This document shows, one piece after another, positions 17,940-27,039 of a DNA stretch of 62,263 bases. Each line of letters opens with the position of its first letter. Position 1 is the first letter of the stretch. The notes beneath the pieces are model-generated. The model did no database searches. It had not been told where the DNA came from and was given only the letters and a program-made list of their open reading frames with translations. Origin of the DNA: Microbacterium karelineae (GTDB lineage Bacteria; Actinomycetota; Actinomycetes; Actinomycetales; Microbacteriaceae); NCBI RefSeq assembly GCF_009745985.1, contig NZ_WFIX01000185.1, forward strand, positions 1 to 62,263, in the 5' to 3' direction. A program made the translations under genes and the position numbers.

Positions 17940-18503
17940 TCAGCTGGCCGCGTCTCGGGCTGATCGCCGCTTCTTCGTGTCGCTCGACAGGCGCTCGAGG
18001 TCGACGAGGCGGAGTGCCTGCATCCGCGCCTCGCGCATCTTCTCGTAGTCGGGGTCGTCGTCGGGCCGCATCGCCTCGATCCGCAGCCGCGACTCGATGT
18101 TGTTCTCGACGTCGTGCCACGCGGCATCACGGGCGTCCTCGACGATCCTGTGAACGTCGTCGTCCGACTCGGCGAGCAGGCGCAGGCGCTTCGCGACTCC
18201 CGTGTACTGCTTCGCGCGGCGGCGCAGGTTGCGCACATCGCGGTCGCGGTAGTCGTGCGTGCCGTGCGGGTCGCTGTGTCGCCCCCAGGCCTTCACCCGG
18301 AGCATGCTCATCGCCGAGGCCGCCTCGTCCTGCTCGTCGGCGAGATTGAGGAGCGCCTCTCGGGCGTCGCCCCCGAACACCTCGGGCGCGAAGTCGTCGC
18401 CGTCGACGATCGTGTCGACGAGGATCCGGTTCTTGACCTGCAGGCGCGCGGCGGCGAGCGCGATCGCCACGCCCTCCTCGATTGCCTCAGCGTTCCGCCT
18501 CAC
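17940..18503 (-). CDS. Conserved hypothetical protein, helical, charged
   Basis: A 187-residue soluble protein, rich in Ala, Arg, Asp and Glu and predicted mostly helical. The central stretch AWGRHSDPHGTHDYRDRDVR looks strongly conserved in type, with His/Asp residues that could bind a metal, though no known catalytic motif is seen. I start at GTG 18503 because GGGAGG precedes it; the longer open frame upstream is low-complexity Arg/Pro-rich. I recognise it only as a protein seen in Microbacteriaceae and do not assign a function. It lies between tRNA-Arg and the LuxR/ATPase regulator, same strand as both. Confidence 0.7.
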   Translation of the reverse strand: MRRNAEAIEEGVAIALAAARLQVKNRILVDTIVDGDDFAPEVFGGDAREALLNLADEQDEAASAMSMLRVKAWGRHSDPHGTHDYRDRDVRNLRRRAKQYTGVAKRLRLLAESDDDVHRIVEDARDAAWHDVENNIESRLRIEAMRPDDDPDYEKMREARMQALRLVDLERLSSDTKKRRSARDAAS

Positions 18504-18564
18504 GGCACCTCCCGGTCTTCCCGACGATCCTAGTGCGCGACCCCCGCGCGGAGCAGGACGCGGT

Positions 18565-19815
18565 TCAGGATCCCTTGGCGGCGAGGAGGACGGCGATCGC
18601 CTCGCCGCGCGACGCGGTGCCGAGCTTCTGCAGGATCCGCGAGACATGGAACTTCACCGTGTTCTCGCTGATGCCGAGCTCATCCGCGATGGCGCGATTG
18701 CGGTAGCCGGCTGCCAGGAGCGCCGCGACCTGCACCTCGCGCGGGCGCAGGTGCGCCATGGCCGCGGACGCCGCGTGCGCTCGCGGCGGGTCGAGCGGGA
18801 TCACGGCGGAGAGCTCGGTGCCCCAGCCGGGCGTCGCATCCACGGACAGTCGTCCGTTGAGCGCCTGGATGCGCTGCCGGATGCCGCCCACCACCGCATC
18901 CGCGCCGGACATCGTCCCGGGTCCGTCGTCTCGGATGCTCATCAGGAGATTGGTCCCGTCGCAGTCCCACTGCACACGCGCCCGCCCCACCCCGGGAAGG
19001 TCCACGAGCGACAGGAGCGCACGCCGCACGACGGCCCGCGCGCCGCGGGCGACCTCCCCCGGCAGCGGACGGCCGTCGGTCGGCGGGTCCACGAACTGCA
19101 CCTCGATCTCCCGATGTCGCGTCATCGGGCGGAGGTCCTCCTTCAGCCGATCGAACGCCGTCATGACCGGCTCCTCGGTGAGAGTGCGCACCTGGTCGCT
19201 CGCGGTCCGCAGACTCACGAGTCCGTCCGCAGCGCGGACGATCCCGGCGCCGCGCGCCTCCGCGTCGCCGACCCGCGGCGAGCGCAGGATCGAGAGCACC
19301 GATTCGAGGGTCATCGAATACTCATCGGCGAGTTCCGTCAGCGCTTTCAGCCGCGCACCGGACGTCGCGCGCGCGTGCTGCAGGTACTCGGGGGCGGCCT
19401 CGTCCGCGCGCTCCTGCACGTGCAGCGCGACGATGTTCCAGATGTCCAGCACCTGGGACGGGTCGTCGAGCGGACCCGGATCGGCGACGACGAGGACGGC
19501 ATCGTTGCGAGACAGCACGAGCAGCACCGAGCGCTCGACGCCCTCGATGAGCAGCGACGTACGTCGCACCGCCTCGACGCTCGGCGCCTCGCGTCGCAGC
19601 CGGTCGAGCTCGAGCCCGCTCACGCCGCGGATGAACGCGGCGTCCCCCGTTCCCTGCAGCCTCCCCCCGCTGGTGTCGGCGGCCAGCACGACGAGCGCGG
19701 AATGGGCCACATACGGAGCCAGGAGGGCCGAGAGCTCGCGGACGATCGATCGCAGAGGCGATGCGAGCACGTCGTAGAGCCGGCCCAGGAGGTCGCCGCG
19801 CAGGCCGTCGTCCAT
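18565..19815 (-). CDS. LuxR-type regulator with histidine-kinase-like ATPase domain
   Basis: The 416-residue protein joins three parts: a GAF-like N-terminal sensor region (~1-160), a GHKL/HATPase-like domain (~200-340, with IRDDGPGT and GGIRQRIQALNGRLSVDATP as N- and G-box-like motifs), and a C-terminal LuxR HTH (~355-405, LRPREVQVAALLAAGYRNRA and SENTVKFHVSRILQKLGT). No phospho-accepting His in an HisKA-like context is visible, so the ATPase fold probably binds a ligand or ATP rather than acting as a true kinase (inference). ATG at 19815; the preceding in-frame extension is ignored. It is divergent from fdhA with a 143-bp shared gap, suggesting it senses formaldehyde or its metabolism. Confidence 0.8.
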   Translation of the reverse strand: MDDGLRGDLLGRLYDVLASPLRSIVRELSALLAPYVAHSALVVLAADTSGGRLQGTGDAAFIRGVSGLELDRLRREAPSVEAVRRTSLLIEGVERSVLLVLSRNDAVLVVADPGPLDDPSQVLDIWNIVALHVQERADEAAPEYLQHARATSGARLKALTELADEYSMTLESVLSILRSPRVGDAEARGAGIVRAADGLVSLRTASDQVRTLTEEPVMTAFDRLKEDLRPMTRHREIEVQFVDPPTDGRPLPGEVARGARAVVRRALLSLVDLPGVGRARVQWDCDGTNLLMSIRDDGPGTMSGADAVVGGIRQRIQALNGRLSVDATPGWGTELSAVIPLDPPRAHAASAAMAHLRPREVQVAALLAAGYRNRAIADELGISENTVKFHVSRILQKLGTASRGEAIAVLLAAKGS

Positions 19816-19852
19816 CGCCACAGGATAGCCGTCCACCCCTCGTGATCGACCT

Positions 19853-19864
19853 ATACGAACGTAT
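19853..19864. promoter_or_regulatory. Inverted repeat in the regulator/fdhA gap
   Basis: ATACG-AA-CGTAT is a perfect 5-bp inverted repeat with a 2-bp spacer, the size of a LuxR-type half-site pair. It lies 38 bp upstream of the regulator start and 94 bp upstream of fdhA. Regulatory role is inferred from position only. Confidence 0.4.
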
Positions 19865-19958
19865 GGCCGGAGCCCATCCGAAGGACGATTGTCGTGCCAT
19901 TCGACCCGGGGGACGCTCGGGGAGGCGAAACCCGCCGCACACCCCGGAGAGGACAAGG

Positions 19959-21176
19959 ATGTCTGGCAACAGAGCAGTCGCATACAAGGGCCCCGGAGTC
20001 GTCGAGGTGATCGACACTCCCTATCCGGAGTTCGAGCTCAAGGACGGCCCCGGCGTCAATCCCGCCAATGTCGGCCGCAAGGTGCCCCACGGAGTGATCC
20101 TGCGCACCGTGAGCACGAACATCTGCGGATCCGACCAGCACATGGTGCGCGGTCGGACGACCGCGCCCGAGGGCCTCGTCCTCGGGCACGAGATCACCGG
20201 CGAGGTCGTCGAAGTCGGCCCCGATGTCGAGTTCATCCAGGTGGGCGACATCGTCTCGGTGCCCTTCAACATCGCGTGCGGGCGCTGCCGCAACTGCAAG
20301 GAGGGCAAGACCGGCATCTGCCTGAACGTCAACCCGGACCGCCCCGGCAGCGCGTACGGATACGTCGACATGGGCGGCTGGGTCGGCGGGCAGGCCGAGT
20401 ACGTGCTCGTCCCCTACGCCGACTGGAACCTGCTGAAGTTCCCCGACCGCGATCAGGCCCTCGAGAAGATCCTCGACCTCACGATGCTGTCGGACATCTT
20501 CCCGACGGGCTTCCACGGCGCCTATACGGCCGGGGTGCGGCCCGGCTCGACGGTGTACATCGCCGGCGCCGGCCCCGTCGGGGTCGCCGCGGCCGTGAGC
20601 GCCCAGCTCCTCGGTGCGGCGTGCGTCATCGTCGGCGACCTCAACGCCGACCGGCTCGCGCAGGTGCGCTCGTTCGGGTGCGAGACGGTCGACGTCTCGA
20701 AGGGCGACCCTCGCGACCAGATCGAGCGGATCCTGGGCGTTCCCGAGGTGGAGTGCGGAGTCGATGCGGTCGGCTTCGAGGCCCGGGGCCACGGCGCCGA
20801 CGCCGGCCACGAAGCGCCCGCGACCGTGCTGAACTCGCTCATGGACCTCACGGAGGCGGGCGGATCGCTCGGGATCCCCGGGCTGTATGTGACCGGCGAC
20901 CCGGGCGGGGTCGACGAGGCGGCGAAGGTCGGCTCGCTGTCGATCCGGCTCGGCCTCGGATGGGCGAAGTCGCTGTCGTTCGCGACCGGACAGTGCCCGG
21001 TCATGAAGTACAACCGGCAGCTGATGCAGGCGATCCTGCACGACAAGGTGCAGATCGCGAAGGCCGTGAACGCGACGCCGATCGCGCTCGACGACGCGCC
21101 GACGGCCTACGCCGAGTTCGATCAGGGCGCGGCCAGGAAGTACGTCCTCGACCCGCACGGCTCCATCGCGGCGTGA
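19959..21176 (+). CDS. fdhA: Glutathione-independent formaldehyde dehydrogenase
   Basis: A 405-residue zinc MDR enzyme, the length of Pseudomonas-type FdhA, oxidising formaldehyde to formate (as a dismutase or with NAD+) without glutathione or mycothiol. Catalytic region: NICGSDQHMVRG with C56 and D59, and GHE at 76-78. Structural Zn Cys: 107, 110, 113, 121. The GSAYGYVDMGGWVGGQAEYV insertion at ~130-149 and the Rossmann motif GAGPVGVAAA are typical of the family. ATG at 19959 follows AGAGGACAAGG. It is divergent from the LuxR/ATPase regulator and ends at a strong hairpin. Confidence 0.93.
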   Translation: MSGNRAVAYKGPGVVEVIDTPYPEFELKDGPGVNPANVGRKVPHGVILRTVSTNICGSDQHMVRGRTTAPEGLVLGHEITGEVVEVGPDVEFIQVGDIVSVPFNIACGRCRNCKEGKTGICLNVNPDRPGSAYGYVDMGGWVGGQAEYVLVPYADWNLLKFPDRDQALEKILDLTMLSDIFPTGFHGAYTAGVRPGSTVYIAGAGPVGVAAAVSAQLLGAACVIVGDLNADRLAQVRSFGCETVDVSKGDPRDQIERILGVPEVECGVDAVGFEARGHGADAGHEAPATVLNSLMDLTEAGGSLGIPGLYVTGDPGGVDEAAKVGSLSIRLGLGWAKSLSFATGQCPVMKYNRQLMQAILHDKVQIAKAVNATPIALDDAPTAYAEFDQGAARKYVLDPHGSIAA

Positions 21177-21191
21177 TACCGCGCGCATAGG

Positions 21192-21255
21192 GTCGGAGAT
21201 ATCCCGTTCTGCGGTCCCCTGGCGACAGGGATCCGCAGAACGGGATGTCTCCGAC
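21192..21255. terminator. Bidirectional terminator with a 23-bp stem
   Basis: Arms 21192-21214 and 21233-21255 pair with one mismatch (G.U in one direction). They separate the convergent fdhA and sugar-ABC ATPase genes. Confidence 0.7.
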
Positions 21256-21275
21256 GGAACGGGTGGCGCGGCGAC

Positions 21276-22073
21276 TCAGCGACGAGACTCGTCGGCGTCC
21301 GAGCGCTCCAGCTCGTGGGCGAGCGCATCGAGCTCGCCCCCACCCGCCATCATGCTCGTGAGATCGGCCAGGCTGATCTCCGACTTCGCGAAGTCGCCGA
21401 GACTCGTCCCCCTGTTGAGCAGCAGGAACCGATCGCCCACCGGATAGGCGTGGTGCGGGTTGTGCGTGATGAACACGACGCCGAGACCGCGGTCGCGAGA
21501 CCGGGCGATGTACTTCAGCACGACGCCCGACTGCTTGACGCCGAGGGCCGCCGTCGGCTCGTCGAGGATCAGCACGCGGGCACCGAAGTACACCGCGCGG
21601 GCGATCGCGACGCACTGTCGCTCTCCGCCGGAGAGCGTGCCGATCGGCTGGTCGACGTCCCGCAGGTCGATGCCCATATTCGCGAGCTCGACGAGCGTGA
21701 TCTCCTTCATCCGTCGCACATCGAGCCGCCGCAACGGGCCCCAGCCCTTGGTGAGCTCGCTGCCGAGGAAGAAGTTGCGCCACACGGGCATGAGCGGCAC
21801 GACCGCGAGATCCTGATACACGGTGGCGATGCCGGCGTCGAGGGCGGCTCGCGGCGAGTCCAGCGCGACGGGCTCGCCATCGATGAGCAGCTTCCCCTCG
21901 CTCGGCCGGTGCACGCCGGCCAGCATCTTGATGAACGTCGACTTCCCAGCTCCGTTGTCGCCGAGCACGCACGTCACGGTCCCCGCGGCGACCTGCGTGC
22001 TGACGCCGTAGAGCGCGTTGATCGGACCGTAGGTCTTCGCGACGTCCCGGACCTCGATGATGGGCGTGCTCAT
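21276..22073 (-). CDS. Sugar ABC transporter ATPase
   Basis: A 265-residue single nucleotide-binding domain powering uptake through the neighbouring permease. Walker [10 protein letters not shown] near 40-48, Q-loop VYQDLAV, signature [14 protein letters not shown], Walker [18 protein letters not shown]-loop ITHNP. This is the FrcA-like type with one ATPase domain, half the size of RbsA/MglA. Start ATG overlaps the permease stop by 4 nt (ATGA). It is last gene of the lipoprotein-permease-ATPase operon next to the iol operon, so myo-inositol or a related cyclitol is the inferred cargo. Confidence 0.9.
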   Translation of the reverse strand: MSTPIIEVRDVAKTYGPINALYGVSTQVAAGTVTCVLGDNGAGKSTFIKMLAGVHRPSEGKLLIDGEPVALDSPRAALDAGIATVYQDLAVVPLMPVWRNFFLGSELTKGWGPLRRLDVRRMKEITLVELANMGIDLRDVDQPIGTLSGGERQCVAIARAVYFGARVLILDEPTAALGVKQSGVVLKYIARSRDRGLGVVFITHNPHHAYPVGDRFLLLNRGTSLGDFAKSEISLADLTSMMAGGGELDALAHELERSDADESRR

Positions 22074-23113
22074 CGCGCCGCCCCTCCTCTCGCACGGACA
22101 TAGTGGTTGAGCAGAACGGCGAACAGCAGCATGACACCGAGGAAGGTGCGCAGCCAGTTCGTGTCCCACTGGGCGAACGTGATGCCCTGGAACACCATCC
22201 CGTAGATGAGGGCGCCGAGCGCGGCGCCGATCGCGGATCCGAATCCGCCGGTCATGAGGCATCCGCCGACGACCGCGCAGATGATGTAGATGAACTCCTG
22301 GCCGAAGCCCGTGTTCGCCTGCACCGTCGAGGTGCGGAACAGCGAGATCATGCCGACGAGCCAGCCGGCCCCCGCCGTCGTCATGAACAGCGCGACCTTC
22401 GTGCCCATGACGGGCACGCCGATCTGCCGGGCGGAGTTCAGCTGCCCGCCGACGGCGAAGATCCAGTTGCCCGCCTTCGTGCGCAGGAGCACCCACGTCG
22501 CGAGCCCCGTGAAGGCCAGCCACCACAGGACCGAGACGTAGAACGTGCCTCCGCCGATCGAGATCGATGCGCCGAAGAGAGGTTGGATCGTGTCGTAGAA
22601 GGGCACTTGTCGCATCCCCTGGATGGCGACCTGGCCCGTCACCAGCTTCGTCACCGCGAGGTTGGCCCCCGCGAGGATGAACATCGTCGCGAGCGTGATG
22701 ATGAAGCTCGGCAGGCCGGTCTTCATCACCATCCAGCCGTTGAGCGCACCGATGCCGAGTGCGATCGCGAGCGAGACGAGCGCGGCGACCCAGATGTTGA
22801 GCCCGTATCCAGTGGTCAGCACGCCCACGATGAGCGCCGTGAACCCCGTCATGACGCCAGCGGAGAGGTCGAACTCGCCCCCGATCATGAGGAGCGCGAC
22901 CGCGACGGCCATGATGCCGAAGGTCGACGCCGATTCGAGCCACACCCCCGCGCCTGACAGGGACATGAAGTTGCTCGTGTACGCCGAGAAGAAGATCATC
23001 ACGGCGAGGGCGGCGACGAGCGCGCCGATCTCGGGCCGCGCCATGAGGCGCCGAAGCGGATGATTCTCGAGGCGCGGTCTCGTCGCGACCGTCACGATGT
23101 CCGTCGTCGTCAT
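22070..23113 (-). CDS. Sugar ABC transporter permease
   Basis: A 347-residue integral membrane protein of the branched-chain/ribose permease fold (BPD_transp_2, FrcC/RbsC-like) with about nine to ten hydrophobic helices. The cytoplasmic coupling helix region is [20 protein letters not shown], and [20 protein letters not shown] follows near the C-terminus. It forms the channel for the binding protein encoded 57 bp upstream and overlaps the ATPase start by 4 nt. Linkage to iol genes suggests inositol transport; the family alone also fits fructose or ribose. Confidence 0.9.
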   Translation of the reverse strand: MTTTDIVTVATRPRLENHPLRRLMARPEIGALVAALAVMIFFSAYTSNFMSLSGAGVWLESASTFGIMAVAVALLMIGGEFDLSAGVMTGFTALIVGVLTTGYGLNIWVAALVSLAIALGIGALNGWMVMKTGLPSFIITLATMFILAGANLAVTKLVTGQVAIQGMRQVPFYDTIQPLFGASISIGGGTFYVSVLWWLAFTGLATWVLLRTKAGNWIFAVGGQLNSARQIGVPVMGTKVALFMTTAGAGWLVGMISLFRTSTVQANTGFGQEFIYIICAVVGGCLMTGGFGSAIGAALGALIYGMVFQGITFAQWDTNWLRTFLGVMLLFAVLLNHYVRARGGAAR

Positions 23114-23170
23114 GTCATCTTCCCCTCCGGCCGGTGGAGCATCGCCGTTCCGACCTGCTGATCGGTGCGA

Positions 23171-24157
23171 TCATCGTGTTCCGTTGGCGGCGAACTCGGA
23201 GATGGCCTCGGCATTCTCCGCCGTCACGAACGCGGGCCCCGAGTACACGGGCTGTCCGCCGCCGAGGACGTTGCCGTTGATCGTGTTGAGATAGAGCGAC
23301 GTCACGCCCACATAGCCCTGGACGAACGGCTGCTGGTCGACCGCGAATACGACGCGCCCATCCTCGATCTCGGTCAGGACGTCGGACGAGAGATCGAAGG
23401 TCGCAACCCGCGCCGCGCTGCCGGACTCCTCGACGGCGCCGACCGCGTCGATCGCATACTGCCCGCCGAGCGTGAGCACTCCGTCGATCGAGTCGTCGGA
23501 CTGCAGCTTCGCGCGCAGGGTGTTCTTCACCTCGGCATCGTTGCGCCCGTCGACGATGATGTTGTCCATCTCGCCCGAGAACGCACCGCCGGCTGAGGAG
23601 CATCGCTCCTCGAGCCCGACATGGCCTGCCTCCTGGATGACGCAGATCACGTTCTCGAAGCCTTCTTCGCTCAGTCGTTCGCCGACCGCCGCACCGGCGA
23701 CGCTCTCGCTCTGGCCGATATGCGTCAGCGCCCCGTATTCGGCCGACTCCTCCATGCCGGCGTTGATCGTGACGACGGGCACCCCGGCGGCCACCGCCGC
23801 CTCCACGCTCGTCTTCACGCCCTCCGGATTGGCCATCGACACGACGATGCCATCGACCTCCTGCGCGACCGCGTTGTCGATGAGCTGTGATTGCAGGGCG
23901 GGGTCGGGATCGCCGTTGTAGACGATGGTGGCGTCGTAGTCGACGCCCGCCTGCTCGGCACCTGACTTGATCCGGTCCCAGAACGCGTCGCCGGGAGGTG
24001 CGTGGGTGACGACGGCGTATGTGTGGTCGCCGCCGGACGGAGCCCCCGCGCCGCCATCATCATCGGGCGAGGTCGTCTCCTGCCCCGTGCCGGAGCACCC
24101 TGCGAGCAGGACCGCTGCGGCGGTGATGCCGAGGCCGGCGAGAATGCGCTTCTTCAT
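23171..24157 (-). CDS. Sugar-binding lipoprotein of the ABC transporter
   Basis: A 328-residue periplasmic-binding-protein-like (Peripla_BP_4) lipoprotein. The signal peptide ends in the lipobox VLLAGC, so Cys24 or nearby is lipidated and the protein is tethered outside the membrane. An acidic Ser/Gly linker follows, then a RbsB/FrcB-like fold (YAVVTHAPPGDAFWDRIKSG at the start, DGIVVSMANPEGV in the first lobe). ATG at 24157 has GAAGGGA upstream. First gene of the transporter operon, behind its own promoter region, which carries a motif shared with the iolC/gntR gap. Confidence 0.9.
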   Translation of the reverse strand: MKKRILAGLGITAAAVLLAGCSGTGQETTSPDDDGGAGAPSGGDHTYAVVTHAPPGDAFWDRIKSGAEQAGVDYDATIVYNGDPDPALQSQLIDNAVAQEVDGIVVSMANPEGVKTSVEAAVAAGVPVVTINAGMEESAEYGALTHIGQSESVAGAAVGERLSEEGFENVICVIQEAGHVGLEERCSSAGGAFSGEMDNIIVDGRNDAEVKNTLRAKLQSDDSIDGVLTLGGQYAIDAVGAVEESGSAARVATFDLSSDVLTEIEDGRVVFAVDQQPFVQGYVGVTSLYLNTINGNVLGGGQPVYSGPAFVTAENAEAISEFAANGTR

Positions 24158-24238
24158 CGAAGTTCCCTTCACGCGCAGTCGACTCGATTGCCGACTGACT
24201 GACTGCTGTGTCGGGATCAGTATGAACCAGATGACGGC

Positions 24239-24253
24239 ATTTGTCTAGACATA
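24239..24253 (-). promoter_or_regulatory. Operator-like site before the inositol transporter
   Basis: The minus strand reads TATGTCTAGACAAAT, whose core TGTCTAGACA (24242-24251) is a perfect palindrome matching the GTNTANAC pattern bound by many GntR/HutC regulators. It resembles the two sites at 32442-32459 and 32500-32517 near the GntR gene. It lies about 85 bp before the lipoprotein start. Confidence 0.5.
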
Positions 24254-24263
24254 CTGTCTTTAA

Positions 24264-24302
24264 GAGAAGCGGGCTCGAGTCATCGACTCGGGCCCGCTTC
24301 TC
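24264..24302 (-). terminator. Terminator of the iol operon
   Basis: A 17-bp stem with one G.U-type mismatch (24264-24280 with 24286-24302) and a 5-nt loop lies 11 bp after the stop of the last iol gene. On the minus strand it is followed by CTTAAAGACAG, a poor T-run. Confidence 0.7.
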
Positions 24303-24313
24303 CGCCCCCACGG

Positions 24314-25087
24314 TCAGGCGAACGCGGAGCGGAACGCATGGAGCGCAGCATCGGAGTCCGCACTCGCCCACGCCTCCATGCCGACGACCCCGTCATATCC
24401 GAGATCCCGCAGCGCCTGCGCAACGGCCTCGTAGCGGATCTCGCCGGTCCCGGGCTCGCACCGGCCCGGCACGTCCGCGACTTGGATCTCGCCGATCCAG
24501 GGCAGCGCCCGCCGGACGAGCTCGATGAGGTTCCCCTCGCCGATCTGCGCGTGATAGAGGTCGAGGTTGAGGCGCAGCGCGGGGCTGTCGACGGCGGAGA
24601 CGAGAGCGATCGTGTCCTCCGCGCGCGCGAACGGCACACCGGGGTGGTCGACCGCGGTGTTCAGATTCTCGAGAGTGAACACGCGGCCCGCGCGCTCGCC
24701 CAGCTCGGCGACGCGTCGGAGTGCGTCGGCGGCGCGCAGCCAGTCAGCGCCCGATGTCGTCTCGACCGGGCGTACGGGCAGACCGCTCTCGCCGAGCCCC
24801 GTGCCGTGCAGGCCCAGACGCGGCACGTCGAGGATGTCGGCCCGCTCGAGCGACCTCGCGGCCGTCTCGAGGAGCGCGTCGATGCCGTCATCGCTCGTGA
24901 GATCGCCCCGCACATACCCCGTCATCGACGAGAACACCGCGCCGGTGTCCGCGAGCGCGTGCAGGTCCTTCGTCGTCCAGTCCCAGATCTCGACCTCGAA
25001 GCCGCGCTCGTGGATGCGCCGCACGCGCTCCTCGAACGGCTGGTCGAGGTAGATCATCTCGGCGCAGGCGGCGAGCCGAAACCCCAT
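24314..25087 (-). CDS. Hydroxypyruvate-isomerase-like TIM-barrel protein
   Basis: A 257-residue xylose-isomerase-like TIM barrel (AP_endonuc_2 fold). The N-terminus (RLAACAEMIYLDQPFEERVR) follows the Hyi pattern. Likely metal ligands are E in FTLENLN, D in LNLDLYHAQIGEG with its His, and E in GMEAW. It is the last gene of the iol operon, start overlapping the iolG stop by 1 nt (TGATG). In C. glutamicum the corresponding slot holds iolH. Because iolB is missing from this locus, an aldose-ketose isomerase role on an inositol intermediate is a reasonable hypothesis, not shown. Confidence 0.75.
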   Translation of the reverse strand: MGFRLAACAEMIYLDQPFEERVRRIHERGFEVEIWDWTTKDLHALADTGAVFSSMTGYVRGDLTSDDGIDALLETAARSLERADILDVPRLGLHGTGLGESGLPVRPVETTSGADWLRAADALRRVAELGERAGRVFTLENLNTAVDHPGVPFARAEDTIALVSAVDSPALRLNLDLYHAQIGEGNLIELVRRALPWIGEIQVADVPGRCEPGTGEIRYEAVAQALRDLGYDGVVGMEAWASADSDAALHAFRSAFA

Positions 25088-26097
25088 CAGCCGAGATCCA
25101 CGGCGACGGCGACGCGGTCGACCGCAGAGCGCTGGGCGGCGTCGGCGAGCACGAGCGCCGCGCGCCCGTCCTCGTAGGTCGGGCTCGTCGACGCCTCGCC
25201 GCGCGCGAGCTTCGCGAACTCGTGCAGTTCGGCGGCGTAGGCGCGCGCGTAGCGCTCGAGGAAGAAGTTCTCGTACGGTGGTTTGGCCTCGACGGCCGCG
25301 GTCGTCGAGAGGCTCACGAGGCTCGACGGCGCGTTGGCGACCGACAGATGCCCCCGAGCGCCGAAGGCCTCGAGCCGCTGGTCGTAGCCCACGGCGCTGT
25401 GTCGCGAGTTGACGATCGTGACGATGGCTCCCGATGACGTCCGCAGGGTGCACACCGCGGTGTCGAAGTCACCGTGGAGTCGGGCTCCCGCGTCGAACGT
25501 CGTCGTCCCCGTCGCCTGCACCTCGACGATGTCGGGCAGGAAGAAGCGCGCCATATCGAAGTCGTGAATCGTCATGTCACGGAATATCCCACCCGAGACG
25601 GCGACGTAGTCGGCGGGTGGCGCCGCCGGATCGCGGCTGATGATCGTCAGCTGCTCAAGCGCCCCGACCTCGCCCGCCTCGACGCGTGTGCGCGCGCTGG
25701 CGAACGCGGGGTCGAAGCGCCTGTTGAATCCCAGCGCGACGGGGACCCCGGCCGACGCGATCCGCGGGCGCAGCGCATCCACGCGGGCGATGTCGAGGTC
25801 GATCGGCTTCTCGCACAGCACCGGCAGGCCGAGGTCGACCGATCGCGCGATGAGGTCGACGTGGGTCGCGGTCGGCGACGCCACGAGCACCGCGTCCACC
25901 TCGCCGGACGTCAGAAGCCGCTCCGGGTCGTCGGTGACGCGGCCACCATGCCGCGCCGCGACGGCCTCGGCACCCGCGACGAACGGATCCGCGATCCACG
26001 ACAACGTCGTCTCGGCGTCGGCCGCGATGTTCGCGGCGTGCACCTGGCCGATGCGGCCGGTGCCGATCAGGCCGATGCGGAGGGGGCGATTCGTCAT
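25087..26097 (-). CDS. iolG: myo-Inositol 2-dehydrogenase
   Basis: A 336-residue Gfo/Idh/MocA oxidoreductase, family length. Rossmann motif GLIGTGRIG at 8-16, CEKPID near 94-99 with the catalytic Lys, and GIFRDMTIHDFDMARF near 165-180 with the His/Asp typical of inositol dehydrogenases. It oxidises myo-inositol to scyllo-inosose with NAD+. It sits between iolE and the TIM-barrel gene in one transcription unit. Confidence 0.9.
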   Translation of the reverse strand: MTNRPLRIGLIGTGRIGQVHAANIAADAETTLSWIADPFVAGAEAVAARHGGRVTDDPERLLTSGEVDAVLVASPTATHVDLIARSVDLGLPVLCEKPIDLDIARVDALRPRIASAGVPVALGFNRRFDPAFASARTRVEAGEVGALEQLTIISRDPAAPPADYVAVSGGIFRDMTIHDFDMARFFLPDIVEVQATGTTTFDAGARLHGDFDTAVCTLRTSSGAIVTIVNSRHSAVGYDQRLEAFGARGHLSVANAPSSLVSLSTTAAVEAKPPYENFFLERYARAYAAELHEFAKLARGEASTSPTYEDGRAALVLADAAQRSAVDRVAVAVDLG

Positions 26098-26121
26098 TGA
26101 GTTCTCACTTTCCGGATGAGG

Positions 26122-27039
26122 TCACGCCCAGGGGCGCAGGGCGTTCCGATTGACTGCCTGATCGTGCGCGCGCTCCGCCCGGAACGCGCCGAGCGCGACG
26201 TCGAGGGCGTTGAGCACGTCCTGCTCGACGACGATCCAGCCGTCGTACCCCCTCTCGTCGACGAGCGACATGACGCCGGCGAGGTCGACGTCGCCGCGCC
26301 CGAACGCCACGAACGCGCCGCCGGACCACACCTCCGCCATCCCTCCGCCGGACGCGAGGACACCGCGAAGCGCCGCCAGATCGACGTCCTTGAGGTGCAG
26401 GTGATTGATACGGCCGCCCCAGCGACGCATCGCTTCGACGGGATCGCCGCCGGCGATGAAGAGGTGACCGGTGTCGAGTGTGAGGCCGATGTCGGTCTGC
26501 GCGAGGAACGCGTCGATCTCCTCGGGCGACTCCACGAATGTGCCGGCGTGGTGGTGGAACGTCGGCTCGAACCCGGCTGCCCGCACGATTCCGGCGGCCC
26601 GATCGACGTTCGCGTACAGGCGTGCGGCCACGTCGGGGCCGAGCGGATCTGCCTCCCGCCCGCGGCCGGGCGCCGCGGCGCGGGCCGCCGATCCGTCGTC
26701 GGCGAGGGTGGGAAGCGGCAGCCGCGACGGTCCCGCCTCGGACGCCTCGGCGAAGACCCGCAGCGCGTCCTGCAGCGCTGGCATCGAGGCCGCGAACGCG
26801 TCGTCGTCGGAGAACGGCAGCTGGATCCACCCGCCCGCGAGGTCGAGCCCGAAGCGCTCCAGTCGCGATCGCAGCTCCCGGCCGCGCCCCAGATAGCCCA
26901 GGGGCCCGAGGTCGATTCCCGCGTATCCGGTGGCCTGCAGGATCTCGCCCAGATCGTCGGGACCGAGCGTCTCGGCGCCTTCCGGTGTGAGCTCGAACAC
27001 CCCGAAGCTCACCGGCGCCCCGGCGATGGTGCCGTTCAT
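26122..27039 (-). CDS. iolE: Inosose dehydratase
   Basis: A 305-residue TIM barrel (AP_endonuc_2) matching IolE in length and position. Seen: PVSFGVFELT near the N-terminus, FHHHAGTFVES with metal-binding His and Glu near 165-175, LTLDTGHLFIAGGDP with Asp/His, HLHLKDVD, and a C-terminal Glu in WIVVEQDVLN. It removes water from scyllo-inosose to give the trihydroxycyclohexane-dione. ATG overlaps the iolD stop by 4 nt (ATGA). Confidence 0.88.
   Translation of the reverse strand: MNGTIAGAPVSFGVFELTPEGAETLGPDDLGEILQATGYAGIDLGPLGYLGRGRELRSRLERFGLDLAGGWIQLPFSDDDAFAASMPALQDALRVFAEASEAGPSRLPLPTLADDGSAARAAAPGRGREADPLGPDVAARLYANVDRAAGIVRAAGFEPTFHHHAGTFVESPEEIDAFLAQTDIGLTLDTGHLFIAGGDPVEAMRRWGGRINHLHLKDVDLAALRGVLASGGGMAEVWSGGAFVAFGRGDVDLAGVMSLVDERGYDGWIVVEQDVLNALDVALGAFRAERAHDQAVNRNALRPWA

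Noticed and set aside
24314-24360. A CRISPR-like or tandem repeat array anywhere in the window
   Set aside because: Scanning found only hairpins and a short 10-bp triplet repeat at 55031-55060; no regularly spaced direct repeats with spacers occur.
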